From Olsenella profusa DSM 13989 (lineage in GTDB: Bacteria; Actinomycetota; Coriobacteriia; Coriobacteriales; Atopobiaceae), in NCBI RefSeq assembly GCF_030811115.1, contig NZ_JAUSQK010000001.1, positions 496,001 through 560,000 on the forward strand: DNA of 64,000 nucleotides, read 5' to 3'. The notes under the pieces were generated by a model. It saw only the letters and a program-made list of their open reading frames with translations, searched no databases and was not told the origin of the DNA. The translations under genes were made by a program, and so were the position numbers. Below are positions 26,177 to 35,661 of the stretch, in pieces (position 1 is the first letter of the stretch; each line of letters begins with the position of its first letter).

Positions 26177-27292
26177 ATGGCGGGTCTACACGCGCCCTTC
26201 AGGTTTGACTATGTGGGAAGCTTCCTGAGGCCGGAGGCCCTCAAGAGGGCCCGCGCCGACTTCACGGCAGGCTCCATCACGGCCGAGGAACTCACGGCTG
26301 TCGAGGACGATGCGATACGCGACCTTGTCGCCAAGCAGAAGGCAGCCGGCTATCACGTGATAACGGACGGCGAGTTCCGGCGCAGCTACTGGCACCTCGA
26401 CTTCATGTGGGGGCTCGAGGGCATCGAGCACATCGAACTCGACCATGGCTATCGGTTCCATGGCGAGGAGACGACACACGGATCCGCTCGCGTGACGGGC
26501 AGAATCGGTGGTGCGGACCATCCGTTCGTCAGGCACTACCAGTTCATGCGCCAGTTCGAGGAGGAGGGGGTCATAGCCAAGCAGACCCTGCCCGCACCGG
26601 CCCAGACGCTGGCGGAGCTGTTCCGCGAGGACAACGGGACGCAGACCACGCGAGTCTACCCCGACCTTGACGAGCTGATCCGTGACGTCGCCATCGCGTA
26701 CCGCATGGTCATCCGCGACCTCTATGACGCGGGATGCCGCACCGTCCAACTTGACGACTGCACCTGGGGCATGATTGTGGACGCCTCGTACTGGAAGCAT
26801 AGGGAGGGAGCCGGCCTCACCGTGGAGAACGAGGCCGAAAGGTATCTGCGCATCAACAACCTTGCCCTTGAGGGCCTGCCTGACGACCTGACCGTCACCA
26901 CCCACATCTGCCGCGGCAACTATCACTCCACCTACGCGTGCGAAGGCTCCTATGACGCCGTCGCCCCCTATGTGTTCGCCCGCGAGAACGTTGATGCGCT
27001 CTACCTCGAGTACGATGACGAGCGCTCCGGTGGCTTCGAACCCCTGGCCCAGGTGCCGCCTGACAAGAAGGTCGTGCTTGGCCTCATCACCACCAAGAGC
27101 CCCGTCCTCGAGGACAGGGACGCCGTCATCCGCCGCATCCACGAGGCAGAGCGCTACGTCCCCCTGGACCGGCTCTACCTGAGCCCGCAGTGTGGGTTTG
27201 CCTCCTGCGAGATCGGCAACAAGCTCACCGAGGAACAGCAGTGGGCAAAGCTCGCCCTCGTGAGACAGATCGCCCAGGAGGTCTGGGGATAG
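26177..27292 (+). CDS. MetE-like cobalamin-independent methionine synthase family protein (YxjG/YxjH type)
   Basis: A protein of 371 residues corresponding to the C-terminal catalytic half of MetE. FDYVGSFLRP opens the barrel, ITDGEFRRSYWHLDF is near residue 60, QLDDCTWG near 192, THICRGNYHS near 240 carries zinc-binding His and Cys, and SPQCGFASCE near 336 carries the final Cys. The family transfers methyl groups to homocysteine or related thiols without cobalamin; the methyl donor of the short form is unsettled. Start ATG 26177 has GGGAGG upstream. No SAM riboswitch was recognised in 25883-26176. Confidence 0.85.
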   Translation: MAGLHAPFRFDYVGSFLRPEALKRARADFTAGSITAEELTAVEDDAIRDLVAKQKAAGYHVITDGEFRRSYWHLDFMWGLEGIEHIELDHGYRFHGEETTHGSARVTGRIGGADHPFVRHYQFMRQFEEEGVIAKQTLPAPAQTLAELFREDNGTQTTRVYPDLDELIRDVAIAYRMVIRDLYDAGCRTVQLDDCTWGMIVDASYWKHREGAGLTVENEAERYLRINNLALEGLPDDLTVTTHICRGNYHSTYACEGSYDAVAPYVFARENVDALYLEYDDERSGGFEPLAQVPPDKKVVLGLITTKSPVLEDRDAVIRRIHEAERYVPLDRLYLSPQCGFASCEIGNKLTEEQQWAKLALVRQIAQEVWG

Positions 27293-27730
27293 CCACCGAC
27301 ATGGAAGTGAGACATGGAAGTGAGACTCCAGTCACGCCATCGTGGTCGCCATGTGCCATCGTGTGATCATGATGGCGCGAGAGGATGACATGACCACGGG
27401 ATCGACTTCTGCTGTATGCGCGTGACCGAATGGTACGTACCCGTGATGGAGCTGGACAAGAACAGGATCGGCCTGTCCGGGACGGCAGCTGCGACGTCAT
27501 AAACCTGGGGTGCACTCCCGAGGATGTCACGGCCCTTCGCCTGAGCCTGCCTGTGAGCTGCCCGGCGCCAGCTTCCGATTGGCATCGTAGGCCCCATCCT
27601 CGGCACATGCGCTCCTGCGCCATCCCATGTCGACGGTCGATGACGTGGGCGGGCTCCACCAGGAACCCCCATTGGCGTATGCGGCGCTGACTTTTTTGCC
27701 GCGCACGTCAATGCATCCGACTAGCAGGGG
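27293..27730. other. Gene-poor stretch with decayed coding debris
   Basis: About 440 bp with no convincing gene. A 28-codon frame on the plus strand at about 27417-27503 (starting MRVTEWYVPVMELDKN) reads like the end of a protein and may be a fragment. The rest has no recognisable content before the FMN riboswitch promoter. Confidence 0.3.
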
Positions 27731-27736
27731 TATAGT
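27731..27736 (+). promoter_or_regulatory. -10 box of the riboflavin ECF operon
   Basis: TATAGT lies about 15 bp before the riboswitch aptamer. A matching -35 is weak (TCAATG near 27708 at 17-bp spacing). Confidence 0.4.
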
Positions 27737-27749
27737 GGGAGACATCAGT

Positions 27750-27887
27750 TTCAGGGCGGGGTGAGAGTCCCCACTGGCGGTAAGTGGCCGCACGCCGTGA
27801 GCCACGAGTCCGCGCACCGCGATGAAAAGAGCGGTTGACCTGGTGAGAGTCCAGGACCAACGGTCATAGTCCGGATGAGAGAAACGG
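27750..27887 (+). ncRNA. FMN riboswitch (RFN element)
   Basis: The conserved FMN aptamer segments are present in order: AGGGCGGGGTGAGAGTCCCC, ACTGGCGGT, a variable central arm, GACCTGGTGAGAGTCCAGGA, ACGGTCATAGTCCGGATGAG and AGAAACGGAGG. It ends at the ribosome site of ribU, so FMN binding is likely to block translation initiation. Termination is less likely because no T-tract hairpin lies between. Confidence 0.95.
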
Positions 27888-27895
27888 AGGCCATC

Positions 27896-28474
27896 ATGGC
27901 ACGACCCACCACGCGTCACGACACCCACTCCACCACGAGCCAGTCGCACGGCTGGTCGACCAAGCGCATCGCCGTCACGGCACTGTTCTGCGCGCTCATG
28001 GCCATCTCGACGCTCCTCATCGAGATCCCCCTCCTGCCAGCCGTGCCCTGGCTCAAGTACGACCCCTCGGGCGTCTTTGGCCTCGTCGGGGGCTTTGCCT
28101 TTGGGCCCGCCACGGGGGCGGTCATCTCCATCATCCCGTACCTCCTGCACATTGCCACCAGCTCAGGCGTCTACGGCACGATCATGGCCATCCTCGCGAC
28201 GTTCTCGCTCGTCGTGCCCGCATCCCTCATATACAAGCGCGTGCCCACCATGTGGGGAGCCCTGTTGGGCATGCTCGTCGGCGCCATCGTGTGCCTGGCC
28301 GCCTGCATCGCGGGCAACCTGATCATCACCCCCCTCTATGCGCACATGACCACCGAGCAGGTCGTGGCCCTCATCGTGCCGGCGCTGCTGCCGTTCAACC
28401 TCTTCAAGGTCATCATCAACTGCGCGCTGGCGCTGCTCATCTACAAGCCCGTCTCCAAGGCGTTGGGCAACTAG
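27896..28474 (+). CDS. ribU: Riboflavin ECF transporter S component
   Basis: A protein of 192 residues with about six membrane helices. After a hydrophilic head the first helix reads RIAVTALFCALMAIST, then WLKYDPSGVFGLVGGFAFGP, which is typical of RibU substrate-capture proteins. It binds riboflavin and docks on the energising module encoded by the next two genes. The FMN riboswitch directly upstream makes the substrate call strong. ATG 27896 has ACGGAGG within the riboswitch expression platform. Confidence 0.92.
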   Translation: MARPTTRHDTHSTTSQSHGWSTKRIAVTALFCALMAISTLLIEIPLLPAVPWLKYDPSGVFGLVGGFAFGPATGAVISIIPYLLHIATSSGVYGTIMAILATFSLVVPASLIYKRVPTMWGALLGMLVGAIVCLAACIAGNLIITPLYAHMTTEQVVALIVPALLPFNLFKVIINCALALLIYKPVSKALGN

Positions 28475-28504
28475 CCCGCCATCCGCCCCGTGCAAGGACA
28501 TGCC

Positions 28505-30265
28505 GTGCAACACCTTGGCCCCATCGCACACCTTGCGCACGTCACCCTCGCCTACGAGGGTGACGTGCGCGCCCTCGATGACGTCTCCCTGGAGGTGCGT
28601 GCCGGGGAGCGGCTCTGCGTCCTGGGGGCCAACGGATCGGGAAAGTCCACGCTTGCAGGCGTGCTGGCGGGGCTCATCGCACCCGACGGGGGCTCCGTCG
28701 ATCTGGTGGGCAGGCGCGTGCTCACGGACGGGGTCCCCGACTATGATGCCTATGTGCAGGCCCGCCGTATGCTGGGCCTGGTGTTCCAGAACCCCGACGA
28801 CCAGATCGTGACGTCCGTCGTCGACGAGGACGTCGCCTTTGGCCCCGAGAACCTGGGGGTTCCCCCTACCGAGATCGACGTCCGCGTGCGGCGGGAGCTC
28901 CATCGCACTGCGATGGAGGCCTATGCCAAGGCTGACCCCACGCGTCTCTCGGGCGGACAGAAGCAACGCGTCGCCATCGCCGGCGCGCTGGCGATGGAGC
29001 CGGCCCTGCTCGTGCTGGACGAGCCGGGCGCCCTGCTGGACGTGCGTGGACGCACCTCCATCATGAGGGTCATGGGCAAGCTCAAGGCCCTGGGGACGAC
29101 CGTGGTACATATCACGCACTTCATGGAGGAGGCCCTCGAGGCGGATCGCGTGATCGTGATGGGCCAGGGACGCATCGTGCTCTCCGGCTCCCCCTCCGAG
29201 GTGTTCTCGCACGACGAGGCCATCCGCGCCCTGGGCCTCGAGGAGCCCTGGACCGCACGACTGGCCACGCGCCTCCAGGAGTATGGCACCCGGGTGCGTT
29301 GGACGTGCGACGCTCCCTCACTTGAGCGTGACATCGTGGCCACCTGCACGGATGTCAGCGAACCCGCCCCCATGACCCCGCCGGGCCCCGTCGCCCCGCA
29401 CGGCCCCATCGCCCTTGAGGCGTCTCACGTCTCCTACTCCTACGAGGACGGCGATGCCCGCGCCGACAGGCACGCGGCCCTGGATGACGTCAGCCTCGCC
29501 GTCCGCCAGGGCGAGCGCTGCGCCATCATCGGGCAGACGGGTTCGGGCAAGTCGACCCTGCTGCGCCTCCTGTGCGGACTCGAGGTGCCCGACGGTGGCA
29601 CCGTCAGCGTGGGGGGCGTGGGCACCGCCACCAAGGAGGGGCGTCGCCAGGTGCACCAGCTCGTGGGGTACGTAATGCAGCATCCCGAGCGACAGCTCTT
29701 TGCCGAGACCGTTCGCGAGGACGTCTCGTTCGGCCCACGCAACAGGGGTCTTGCGGAGGACGAGGTCGCACGGCGCTGCGAGGGGGCACTGAGGCTCGTG
29801 GGACTCGCGGGGCTTGAGGATGCCTCCCCCTTCGAGCTGTCCGGAGGCCAGCGGCGCCTGTGCGCCATCGCCGGCATCCTCGCCATGCGCCCGCGCATCC
29901 TGGTGATGGACGAGCCCACGGCCGGCCTCGACCCACGGGGGCGCACGGAGCTCGGTCGCATCCTCGGGAGCCTACACGAGCGGGGCGTGACCATCATCGA
30001 GGTCACGCACTCGCGCTTCATTGCCGTGCGCGTGCAGCGCGTCTTCGTGCTCGACCAATCGCATCTGACCATGAGCGGCACGCCACGCCAGGTGTTCTCC
30101 TACCCCAACGAGGGGCGGCTCCACGAGGCGGGGCTGGGCCTTCCCACGGCGCTCGAGTGGGCGCGCCGACTGCGAGCCGATGGCGTGCCCTGCACCGAGG
30201 CGCCGCTCACGCTCGAGGAGCTCGCGCGGTCCCTTGCGCCCCAGGCACGGAAGGGTGACGCCTGA
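28505..30265 (+). CDS. ECF transporter ATPase with two fused ABC domains (EcfA-EcfA')
   Basis: A protein of 586 residues holding two complete ABC ATPases. Domain 1 has GANGSGKST, FQNPDDQIV, LSGGQKQR and LVLDEPGALLD. Domain 2 has GQTGSGKST, MQHPERQLF, LSGGQRRL and VMDEPTAGLD. Most ECF systems use two separate subunits; here one chain forms the ATPase pair. It powers the RibU/EcfT transporter. GTG 28505 has AGGA 6 bp upstream; GTG 28490 is an alternative. It is followed directly by ecfT. A Gly replaces the usual Thr after DEP in domain 1. Confidence 0.92.
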   Translation: MQHLGPIAHLAHVTLAYEGDVRALDDVSLEVRAGERLCVLGANGSGKSTLAGVLAGLIAPDGGSVDLVGRRVLTDGVPDYDAYVQARRMLGLVFQNPDDQIVTSVVDEDVAFGPENLGVPPTEIDVRVRRELHRTAMEAYAKADPTRLSGGQKQRVAIAGALAMEPALLVLDEPGALLDVRGRTSIMRVMGKLKALGTTVVHITHFMEEALEADRVIVMGQGRIVLSGSPSEVFSHDEAIRALGLEEPWTARLATRLQEYGTRVRWTCDAPSLERDIVATCTDVSEPAPMTPPGPVAPHGPIALEASHVSYSYEDGDARADRHAALDDVSLAVRQGERCAIIGQTGSGKSTLLRLLCGLEVPDGGTVSVGGVGTATKEGRRQVHQLVGYVMQHPERQLFAETVREDVSFGPRNRGLAEDEVARRCEGALRLVGLAGLEDASPFELSGGQRRLCAIAGILAMRPRILVMDEPTAGLDPRGRTELGRILGSLHERGVTIIEVTHSRFIAVRVQRVFVLDQSHLTMSGTPRQVFSYPNEGRLHEAGLGLPTALEWARRLRADGVPCTEAPLTLEELARSLAPQARKGDA

Positions 30266-31077
30266 TGGCACTGCGCATCTCCATGGGACAGTACCTGCCA
30301 GGAGACTCCCCCCTGCATCGCCTGGACCCACGCGTCAAGCTTGGCGGAACCCTTATCCTCGTCCTCAGCGCGTTTGGCATAGACACGCCCACTCAGCTGC
30401 TGCTGGGTCTGGCGGGCATCGTCGCGCTGTTCGCATGCGCGCGCGTGCCGCTGGCAAAGGTGGCCGCCTCCATCAGGCCCGTCGTGGCGATACTGGCATT
30501 CCTTGCCGTTTTCAACCTCTTCTTCGTGCAGGAGGGGGAGCCGCTCTGGCGTTGGGGCGTGCTGGGCATCACCACCGGCAGCGTGCGCGTGGCCGTCATC
30601 TACAGCCTGAGGCTCGTCATTGCCACGCTCGCCGCGGCGCTCATGCTGCTCACCACCACGCCCACGCAGATCACGGACGCCTGCGACGCCGCGCTCTCGC
30701 CCTTGGCCAAGTTGGGGCTCCCCGGCCATGAGCTTGCCATGGTCTTCTCGCTCATGCTGCGCTTCATCCCCACGCTGGCCGACGAGACCCAGGCCATCCT
30801 CGATGCGCAGACCATGCGGGGCGCGCCCATCGGGGAGGGTTCCCCCCTTCGGCGCGCACAATCCCTGATCCCGGTGCTCATCGCCCTGCTTGCGAGCTCC
30901 GCGCATCACGCCGACGGCCTTGCGTGCGCCCTGGATGCACGCAGCTATGTGGGCGGGGCCACCAGAAGCCACTGGCACCCCATGCGCATGCGCCCCAGGG
31001 ACTGGCTGGCGCTGGCGCTGCTCGCGGCCTATGTCGTGGCGCTCGTGGCAGCGGGGCTACTCGCCGTCACCTTTTAA
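30265..31077 (+). CDS. ecfT: ECF transporter transmembrane component EcfT
   Basis: A protein of 270 residues with about five membrane helices. It starts with MGQYLPGDSPLHRLDPRVKL, the usual EcfT opening, and contains coupling helices with QTMRGAP and LDARSYVG (Ala-Arg-Ser type motif) that grip the ATPases. The start codon meets the stop codon of the fused ATPase. It completes a three-gene unit S, A-A, T that appears dedicated to riboflavin. Confidence 0.92.
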   Translation: MALRISMGQYLPGDSPLHRLDPRVKLGGTLILVLSAFGIDTPTQLLLGLAGIVALFACARVPLAKVAASIRPVVAILAFLAVFNLFFVQEGEPLWRWGVLGITTGSVRVAVIYSLRLVIATLAAALMLLTTTPTQITDACDAALSPLAKLGLPGHELAMVFSLMLRFIPTLADETQAILDAQTMRGAPIGEGSPLRRAQSLIPVLIALLASSAHHADGLACALDARSYVGGATRSHWHPMRMRPRDWLALALLAAYVVALVAAGLLAVTF

Positions 31078-31151
31078 CGTGTGCGTTTCCGTCATCCTTG
31101 CTGACGTTTCCGCAGATGGCGACTGGCTCACCCAACGGAAACGTACACGTT
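31076..31151 (+). promoter_or_regulatory. Leader with competing stems before purL
   Basis: AACGTGTGCGTTTCCGT (31076) can pair over 17 bp, with one G-U, with ACGGAAACGTACACGTT (31135). An internal ACGTTTCCG (31104) can pair with the same right arm, so two mutually exclusive stems exist. The element begins at the ecfT stop and lies about 120 bp before purL. It may be an attenuator or the 3' end of the ecf transcript. No T-tract follows. Confidence 0.45.
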
Positions 31152-31271
31152 GGCGACACCCTCACCGTAGCTTCCGGTGGCTGATTAATTATGGGTACAC
31201 GCGGCACAGGTAACCTGGGCGGTCGTATCATGGGCGTGTACGCGCAATCGCCGCTCACCGGAGGGCACGCC

Positions 31272-34200
31272 ATGGTCTCACGCGTCTACGTAGAGAAGAA
31301 GCCGGGTTTTGACGTCGAGTCGCAACAGCTGGCACACGAGCTGCGTCACACCCTTGGCATCAGGGGGCTCGAGGGACTGCGCATCATCAATCGCTATGAC
31401 GTCGAGGGCATCACCAGGGAGCTGTTCGAGCGGTGCGTGCCAACCGTCTTCAGCGAACCACAGTCCGACGTGGCCACCACGCGTCGCCCCGCCGCGGGCG
31501 CGGGCGCCAGGGTCTTTGCCGTCGAGTTCCTTCCCGGCCAGTTTGACCAGCGCGCGGACTCCGCCAGCGAGTGCATCCAGCTCATCAGCCAAGGCGAGCG
31601 CCCCGCCGTCGCCTCCGCAAGGCTCTACTACCTCACGGGCGACCTCTCCACACAGGACGTCGAGGCCATCAAGCGCTACGTCATCAATCCCGTGGAGGCG
31701 CGCGAGGCATCGCTCGCCACGCGCAGGACGCTCAGGGTGGCCTACCCCACGCCCGAGGCGGTGGAGACCATCACGGGCTTCCGCACGCTCACCAAGAGGC
31801 AGCTCAAGGCCTTCATCGGCGAGCACGGGCTGGCCATGGACCTCGCGGACGTCACCTTCTGCCAGCGCTACTTCAAGGATGAGCGACGCGACCCGACGAT
31901 CACCGAGATCAGGATGATTGACACCTACTGGTCGGACCATTGCCGCCACACCACCTTCGGTACCCAGCTTGAGCACGTGCGCATCGACGATTCCCTGGTC
32001 GGAGGGGCCTTCGAGCGCTACCTCGCCGTACGCCATGAGCTGGGGCGCGATCAGAGGCCCGTCTGCCTCATGGACATGGGAACCATAGGCGCCAAATACC
32101 TCAAGAGGAAGGGCACTCTCAGGAGACTGGACGAGTCCGAGGAGATCAACGCCTGCACCGTCAAGTGCAGGGTGGACGTCAACGGACACGACGAGGACTG
32201 GCTCTTCCTCTTCAAGAACGAGACGCACAACCACCCCACCGAGATCGAGCCCTTCGGTGGTGCGGCCACCTGCATCGGCGGCGCCATCCGCGACCCGCTC
32301 AGTGGCCGCAGCTATGTGTACCAGGCCATGCGCGTGACCGGCGCGGCAGACCCCACGGTGCCCGTCTCCCAGACGCTCCCCGGCAAGCTCCCCCAGCGCA
32401 AGCTCGTGCGCACGGCCGCGATGGGCTACTCAAGCTACGGCAACCAGGTCGGCCTGGCCACGGGTCAGGTGAGCGAGCTCTATCACCCCGGCTACGTGGC
32501 CAAGCGCATGGAGATCGGCGCCGTCGTGGGCGCCACGCCCGCCCGCCACGTGCGCCGCGAGCGTCCCGCTCCCGGCGACAGGATCATCCTTTTGGGTGGC
32601 CGCACCGGCCGCGACGGCATCGGCGGGGCCACCGGCTCCTCCAAGGCCCACAACGTGGAGTCCCTCGCGAAGGACGGGGCCGAGGTGCAGAAGGGCAACG
32701 CCCCCACCGAGCGCAAGCTCCAGCGGCTGTTCCGTCGCGAGGATGCCTGCAGGCTCATCAAGCGCTGCAACGACTTCGGCGCCGGCGGCGTGAGCGTGGC
32801 CATCGGCGAGCTGGCCGACGGCCTTTCCATCGACCTCGACAGGGTCCCCAAGAAGTACGAGGGGCTGGATGGCACCGAGCTGGCCATCAGCGAGTCGCAG
32901 GAGCGCATGGCCGTGGCGCTCGACCCCACAGACGTGGACGAGTTCATGCGCTATGCGCATGAGGAGAACCTCGAGGCCACCGTGGTCGCCGAGGTCACCG
33001 CAGAGCCGCGCCTGCGCATGTCGTGGGGCGGAGCCACCATCTGCGACGTGAGCCGTGAGTTCCTCTCCTCCAACGGAGCGTCCAAGCACCAGGACGTCCA
33101 TGTGCTCGCGCAGGGCACCTACGAGCCCACATGGCGGGGTGACACCATCGCCCAGAGGATGCGCTCCGTCGTGAGCGACCTCAACGTGGCCTCCAACAAG
33201 GGCCTCGCCGAACGCTTCGACTCCACCATCGGCGCGGCGACCGTGCTCATGCCCTTCGGTGGGAGGTACCAGCTCACGCCTCCCATGGCCATGGTCGCCA
33301 AGCTCCCCGTCCCCGGCGAGACCACCACGGTCTCCGGCATGGCCTGGGGCTTCAACCCCTACCTCATGAGCGAGAACCAATTCACGGGCGCCTACCTCTC
33401 CGTCGTGGAGTCCGTGGCCAAGCTGGCCGCTGCCGGCATCGACCGCAGGTCCATGTACCTCACGTTCCAAGAGTACTTCGAGCGGCTGCGTGACGTCCCC
33501 GAACGCTGGGGCAAGCCCACGGCCGCCGTCCTGGGTGCACTCATGGCCCAGCTCGACCTGGGCATCGGTTCCATCGGTGGCAAGGATTCCATGTCCGGCT
33601 CCTTCGAGGACCTCGACGTCCCACCCACGCTCGTCTCCATCGCCACGGGCCTGGGCGCACTCGACCGCATCGCCTCGCCCGAGTTCAAGTGCACGGACAG
33701 CAAGCTCTGGCTCATCCGGCCCGCATACCAGGCGGATGGCATCACGCCCGAGCCTGCGAGCTTCCTCAAGGTGCTCGACTTCATCCAAGAGCACCTTGGC
33801 TATGGCGTGCTGCGCGCCATCTCCACGCCGGGCTATGGCTGCCTCGCCGAGCAGCTCTTCAAGAGTGCCGTGGGCAACCGCATCGGCTTTGGCCTGGCAA
33901 ACGACGTCGATTCCTCCATCCTCTTCAGGCTCGCCTATGGCAGCTTCGTCATCGAGGTGGACGAGGGGACCTTCATCCCCGTCGACCGCCCTGGCGTCAT
34001 CGCCACCTTCCTGGGTGGGACCTCCGCCGAGTACCGGATGTGGGCTGGACGCGAGGTCATCGACCTCGCCGAGCTCCAGGAGGCGTGGGAGTCCGGCATC
34101 GAGTCGGTCTTCCCCTACCGTGGGCGGGGCGAGGACGTCGAGCCCGTGAGCTTCGATGCCCTGGGACGGGGCGTCGCGCGCAGGGCGCCCGCCGTCAGGA

Positions 34201-35003
34201 CGGCCAGGCCGCGCGTGGTCATTCCCGTGTTCCCCGGCAACAACTGCGAGTACGATTCCGCGGCGGCCTTCGAGCGTGTGGGAGCCGAGGTCACGACCTT
34301 CATCGTCAACAACCTCACGCCCGCTGCGGTGGTCGAGAGCACCAAGGCCTTCGTGGGGGAGGTTCAGAAGAGCCAGATCATCATGATTCCCGGCGGCTTC
34401 TCCGGTGGTGACGAGCCTGATGGCTCCGCCAAGTTCATCACGGCCTTCTTCCGCGCGCCCGCCGTCACCGAGGCCGTGCGCGACCTGCTCCAGGCACGTG
34501 ATGGCCTCATGCTGGGCATCTGCAATGGCTTTCAGGCTCTGGTCAAGCTGGGCCTCGTGCCCTATGGCGACATCGTGGACATGACGGACGAGTGCGCCAC
34601 GCTCACGTTCAACACCATCGGCCGGCACCAGAGCCGACTCGTGAGCACGCGCATCGCCTCCACCCTCTCGCCCTGGCTCTCACGGTGCGAGGTGGGCGAC
34701 GTGCACTCCATCGCCATCAGCCACGGCGAGGGACGCCTCATGGCGCCCCGGACGCTGCTCGACGAGCTCGTGGCCAATGGCCAGGTTGCCACGCAGTACG
34801 TGGACGACGCCGGTCGACCCTCCCAGGACCTCGCCGTCAACCCCAATGGGTCGCTGCGTGCCATCGAGGGCATCACCAGCCCCGACGGACGCGTGCTGGG
34901 CAAGATGGGCCACACCGAGCGCTCAACTGCAGGAACCTTCAAGAACGTGTCGGGCAACCACTTCCAGCCCCTCTTCGAGGGCGGCGTGGCCTATTTCGCA
35001 TAG
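31272..35003 (+). CDS. purL: Phosphoribosylformylglycinamidine synthase, single-chain PurL-PurQ
   Basis: A protein of 1243 residues catalysing the ATP- and glutamine-dependent step of de novo purine synthesis from FGAR to FGAM. It opens SRVYVEKKPGFD, as in the long clade found in Clostridia, Bacteroides and Coriobacteria. TYWSDHCRHTTF near residue 216 and KNETHNHPTEIEPFGGAATC near 315 are the catalytic PurL motifs. The C-terminal glutaminase has FPGNNCEYD, LGICNGFQAL with the nucleophilic cysteine near 1080, and HGEGR. ATG 31272 has GGAGGGC upstream; the frame is open from 31191, but homologues start here. Confidence 0.95.
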   Translation: MVSRVYVEKKPGFDVESQQLAHELRHTLGIRGLEGLRIINRYDVEGITRELFERCVPTVFSEPQSDVATTRRPAAGAGARVFAVEFLPGQFDQRADSASECIQLISQGERPAVASARLYYLTGDLSTQDVEAIKRYVINPVEAREASLATRRTLRVAYPTPEAVETITGFRTLTKRQLKAFIGEHGLAMDLADVTFCQRYFKDERRDPTITEIRMIDTYWSDHCRHTTFGTQLEHVRIDDSLVGGAFERYLAVRHELGRDQRPVCLMDMGTIGAKYLKRKGTLRRLDESEEINACTVKCRVDVNGHDEDWLFLFKNETHNHPTEIEPFGGAATCIGGAIRDPLSGRSYVYQAMRVTGAADPTVPVSQTLPGKLPQRKLVRTAAMGYSSYGNQVGLATGQVSELYHPGYVAKRMEIGAVVGATPARHVRRERPAPGDRIILLGGRTGRDGIGGATGSSKAHNVESLAKDGAEVQKGNAPTERKLQRLFRREDACRLIKRCNDFGAGGVSVAIGELADGLSIDLDRVPKKYEGLDGTELAISESQERMAVALDPTDVDEFMRYAHEENLEATVVAEVTAEPRLRMSWGGATICDVSREFLSSNGASKHQDVHVLAQGTYEPTWRGDTIAQRMRSVVSDLNVASNKGLAERFDSTIGAATVLMPFGGRYQLTPPMAMVAKLPVPGETTTVSGMAWGFNPYLMSENQFTGAYLSVVESVAKLAAAGIDRRSMYLTFQEYFERLRDVPERWGKPTAAVLGALMAQLDLGIGSIGGKDSMSGSFEDLDVPPTLVSIATGLGALDRIASPEFKCTDSKLWLIRPAYQADGITPEPASFLKVLDFIQEHLGYGVLRAISTPGYGCLAEQLFKSAVGNRIGFGLANDVDSSILFRLAYGSFVIEVDEGTFIPVDRPGVIATFLGGTSAEYRMWAGREVIDLAELQEAWESGIESVFPYRGRGEDVEPVSFDALGRGVARRAPAVRTARPRVVIPVFPGNNCEYDSAAAFERVGAEVTTFIVNNLTPAAVVESTKAFVGEVQKSQIIMIPGGFSGGDEPDGSAKFITAFFRAPAVTEAVRDLLQARDGLMLGICNGFQALVKLGLVPYGDIVDMTDECATLTFNTIGRHQSRLVSTRIASTLSPWLSRCEVGDVHSIAISHGEGRLMAPRTLLDELVANGQVATQYVDDAGRPSQDLAVNPNGSLRAIEGITSPDGRVLGKMGHTERSTAGTFKNVSGNHFQPLFEGGVAYFA

Positions 35004-35070
35004 GGCCTGCACCTCGCTCGAGGAGGGCATATGCTACGCTCGTTCGGTACCACGCGAGCAGGGAGGCATC

Positions 35071-35580
35071 GTGGCAAAGAAAACGACGGCGAGCACGCCA
35101 CGCGAGAAGGTCGACTTCAAGGGACAGCTCTTCCTCACCCTCCTCATGTTCCTCGGCATCTTTGGCATCGCCTTCATCCTGCGCTCGCTCCTGCACATGA
35201 ACGACGTCTACACCGGCATCTTCACGGCCATCATCCTGGCCATCATCGTGTTCTACCTCTTCCGCAAGGCACAGGAGGATCGCTGGCGGCGCGAGAACAA
35301 TGACGCCGAGAGGACGGTGAACCCCATCATCGAGCGCTATGCCGCGTCGCATGATGCACGCGAGCTGGTACGGTCCTACACCACGTGGAACAGGGGCGCC
35401 CACGACCCCGACCTGCGCCTCCAGTTCTCTCAGCTCGTAGTGGAGGCACTCATCCGGGACGGCCACACGAAGGATGCCCGTATGGTCCTTGCCACCATGG
35501 AGGAGATTGCCACCACCACGGGCAACGCCAAGAACTTCGCCGGCTACAAGGCGGACGTCCTGTCACGCATCGGTGCGTAG
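35071..35580 (+). CDS. Membrane protein of unknown function with a soluble helical C-terminus
   Basis: A protein of 169 residues starting at a GTG with GGGAGG upstream. It has two membrane helices (about 18-34 and 43-60), a basic linker (RKAQEDRWRREN) and a helical tail (RYAASHDARELVRSY) that may resemble a short repeat domain. I do not recognise the family. It lies 67 bp after purL on the same strand and could be co-transcribed. Confidence 0.65.
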   Translation: MAKKTTASTPREKVDFKGQLFLTLLMFLGIFGIAFILRSLLHMNDVYTGIFTAIILAIIVFYLFRKAQEDRWRRENNDAERTVNPIIERYAASHDARELVRSYTTWNRGAHDPDLRLQFSQLVVEALIRDGHTKDARMVLATMEEIATTTGNAKNFAGYKADVLSRIGA

Positions 35581-35661
35581 GGCGGCGGCATGCGTTCCGG
35601 TGCCGGATGGCCCAATGGGTACACTCACCTCAAGGGAACAAGCCGAGGGGACGGCGGACCT

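Noticed and set aside
32430-34628. Open frame of 732 codons antisense to purL
   Set aside because: Gly, Asp and His-rich shadow of a strongly conserved gene.
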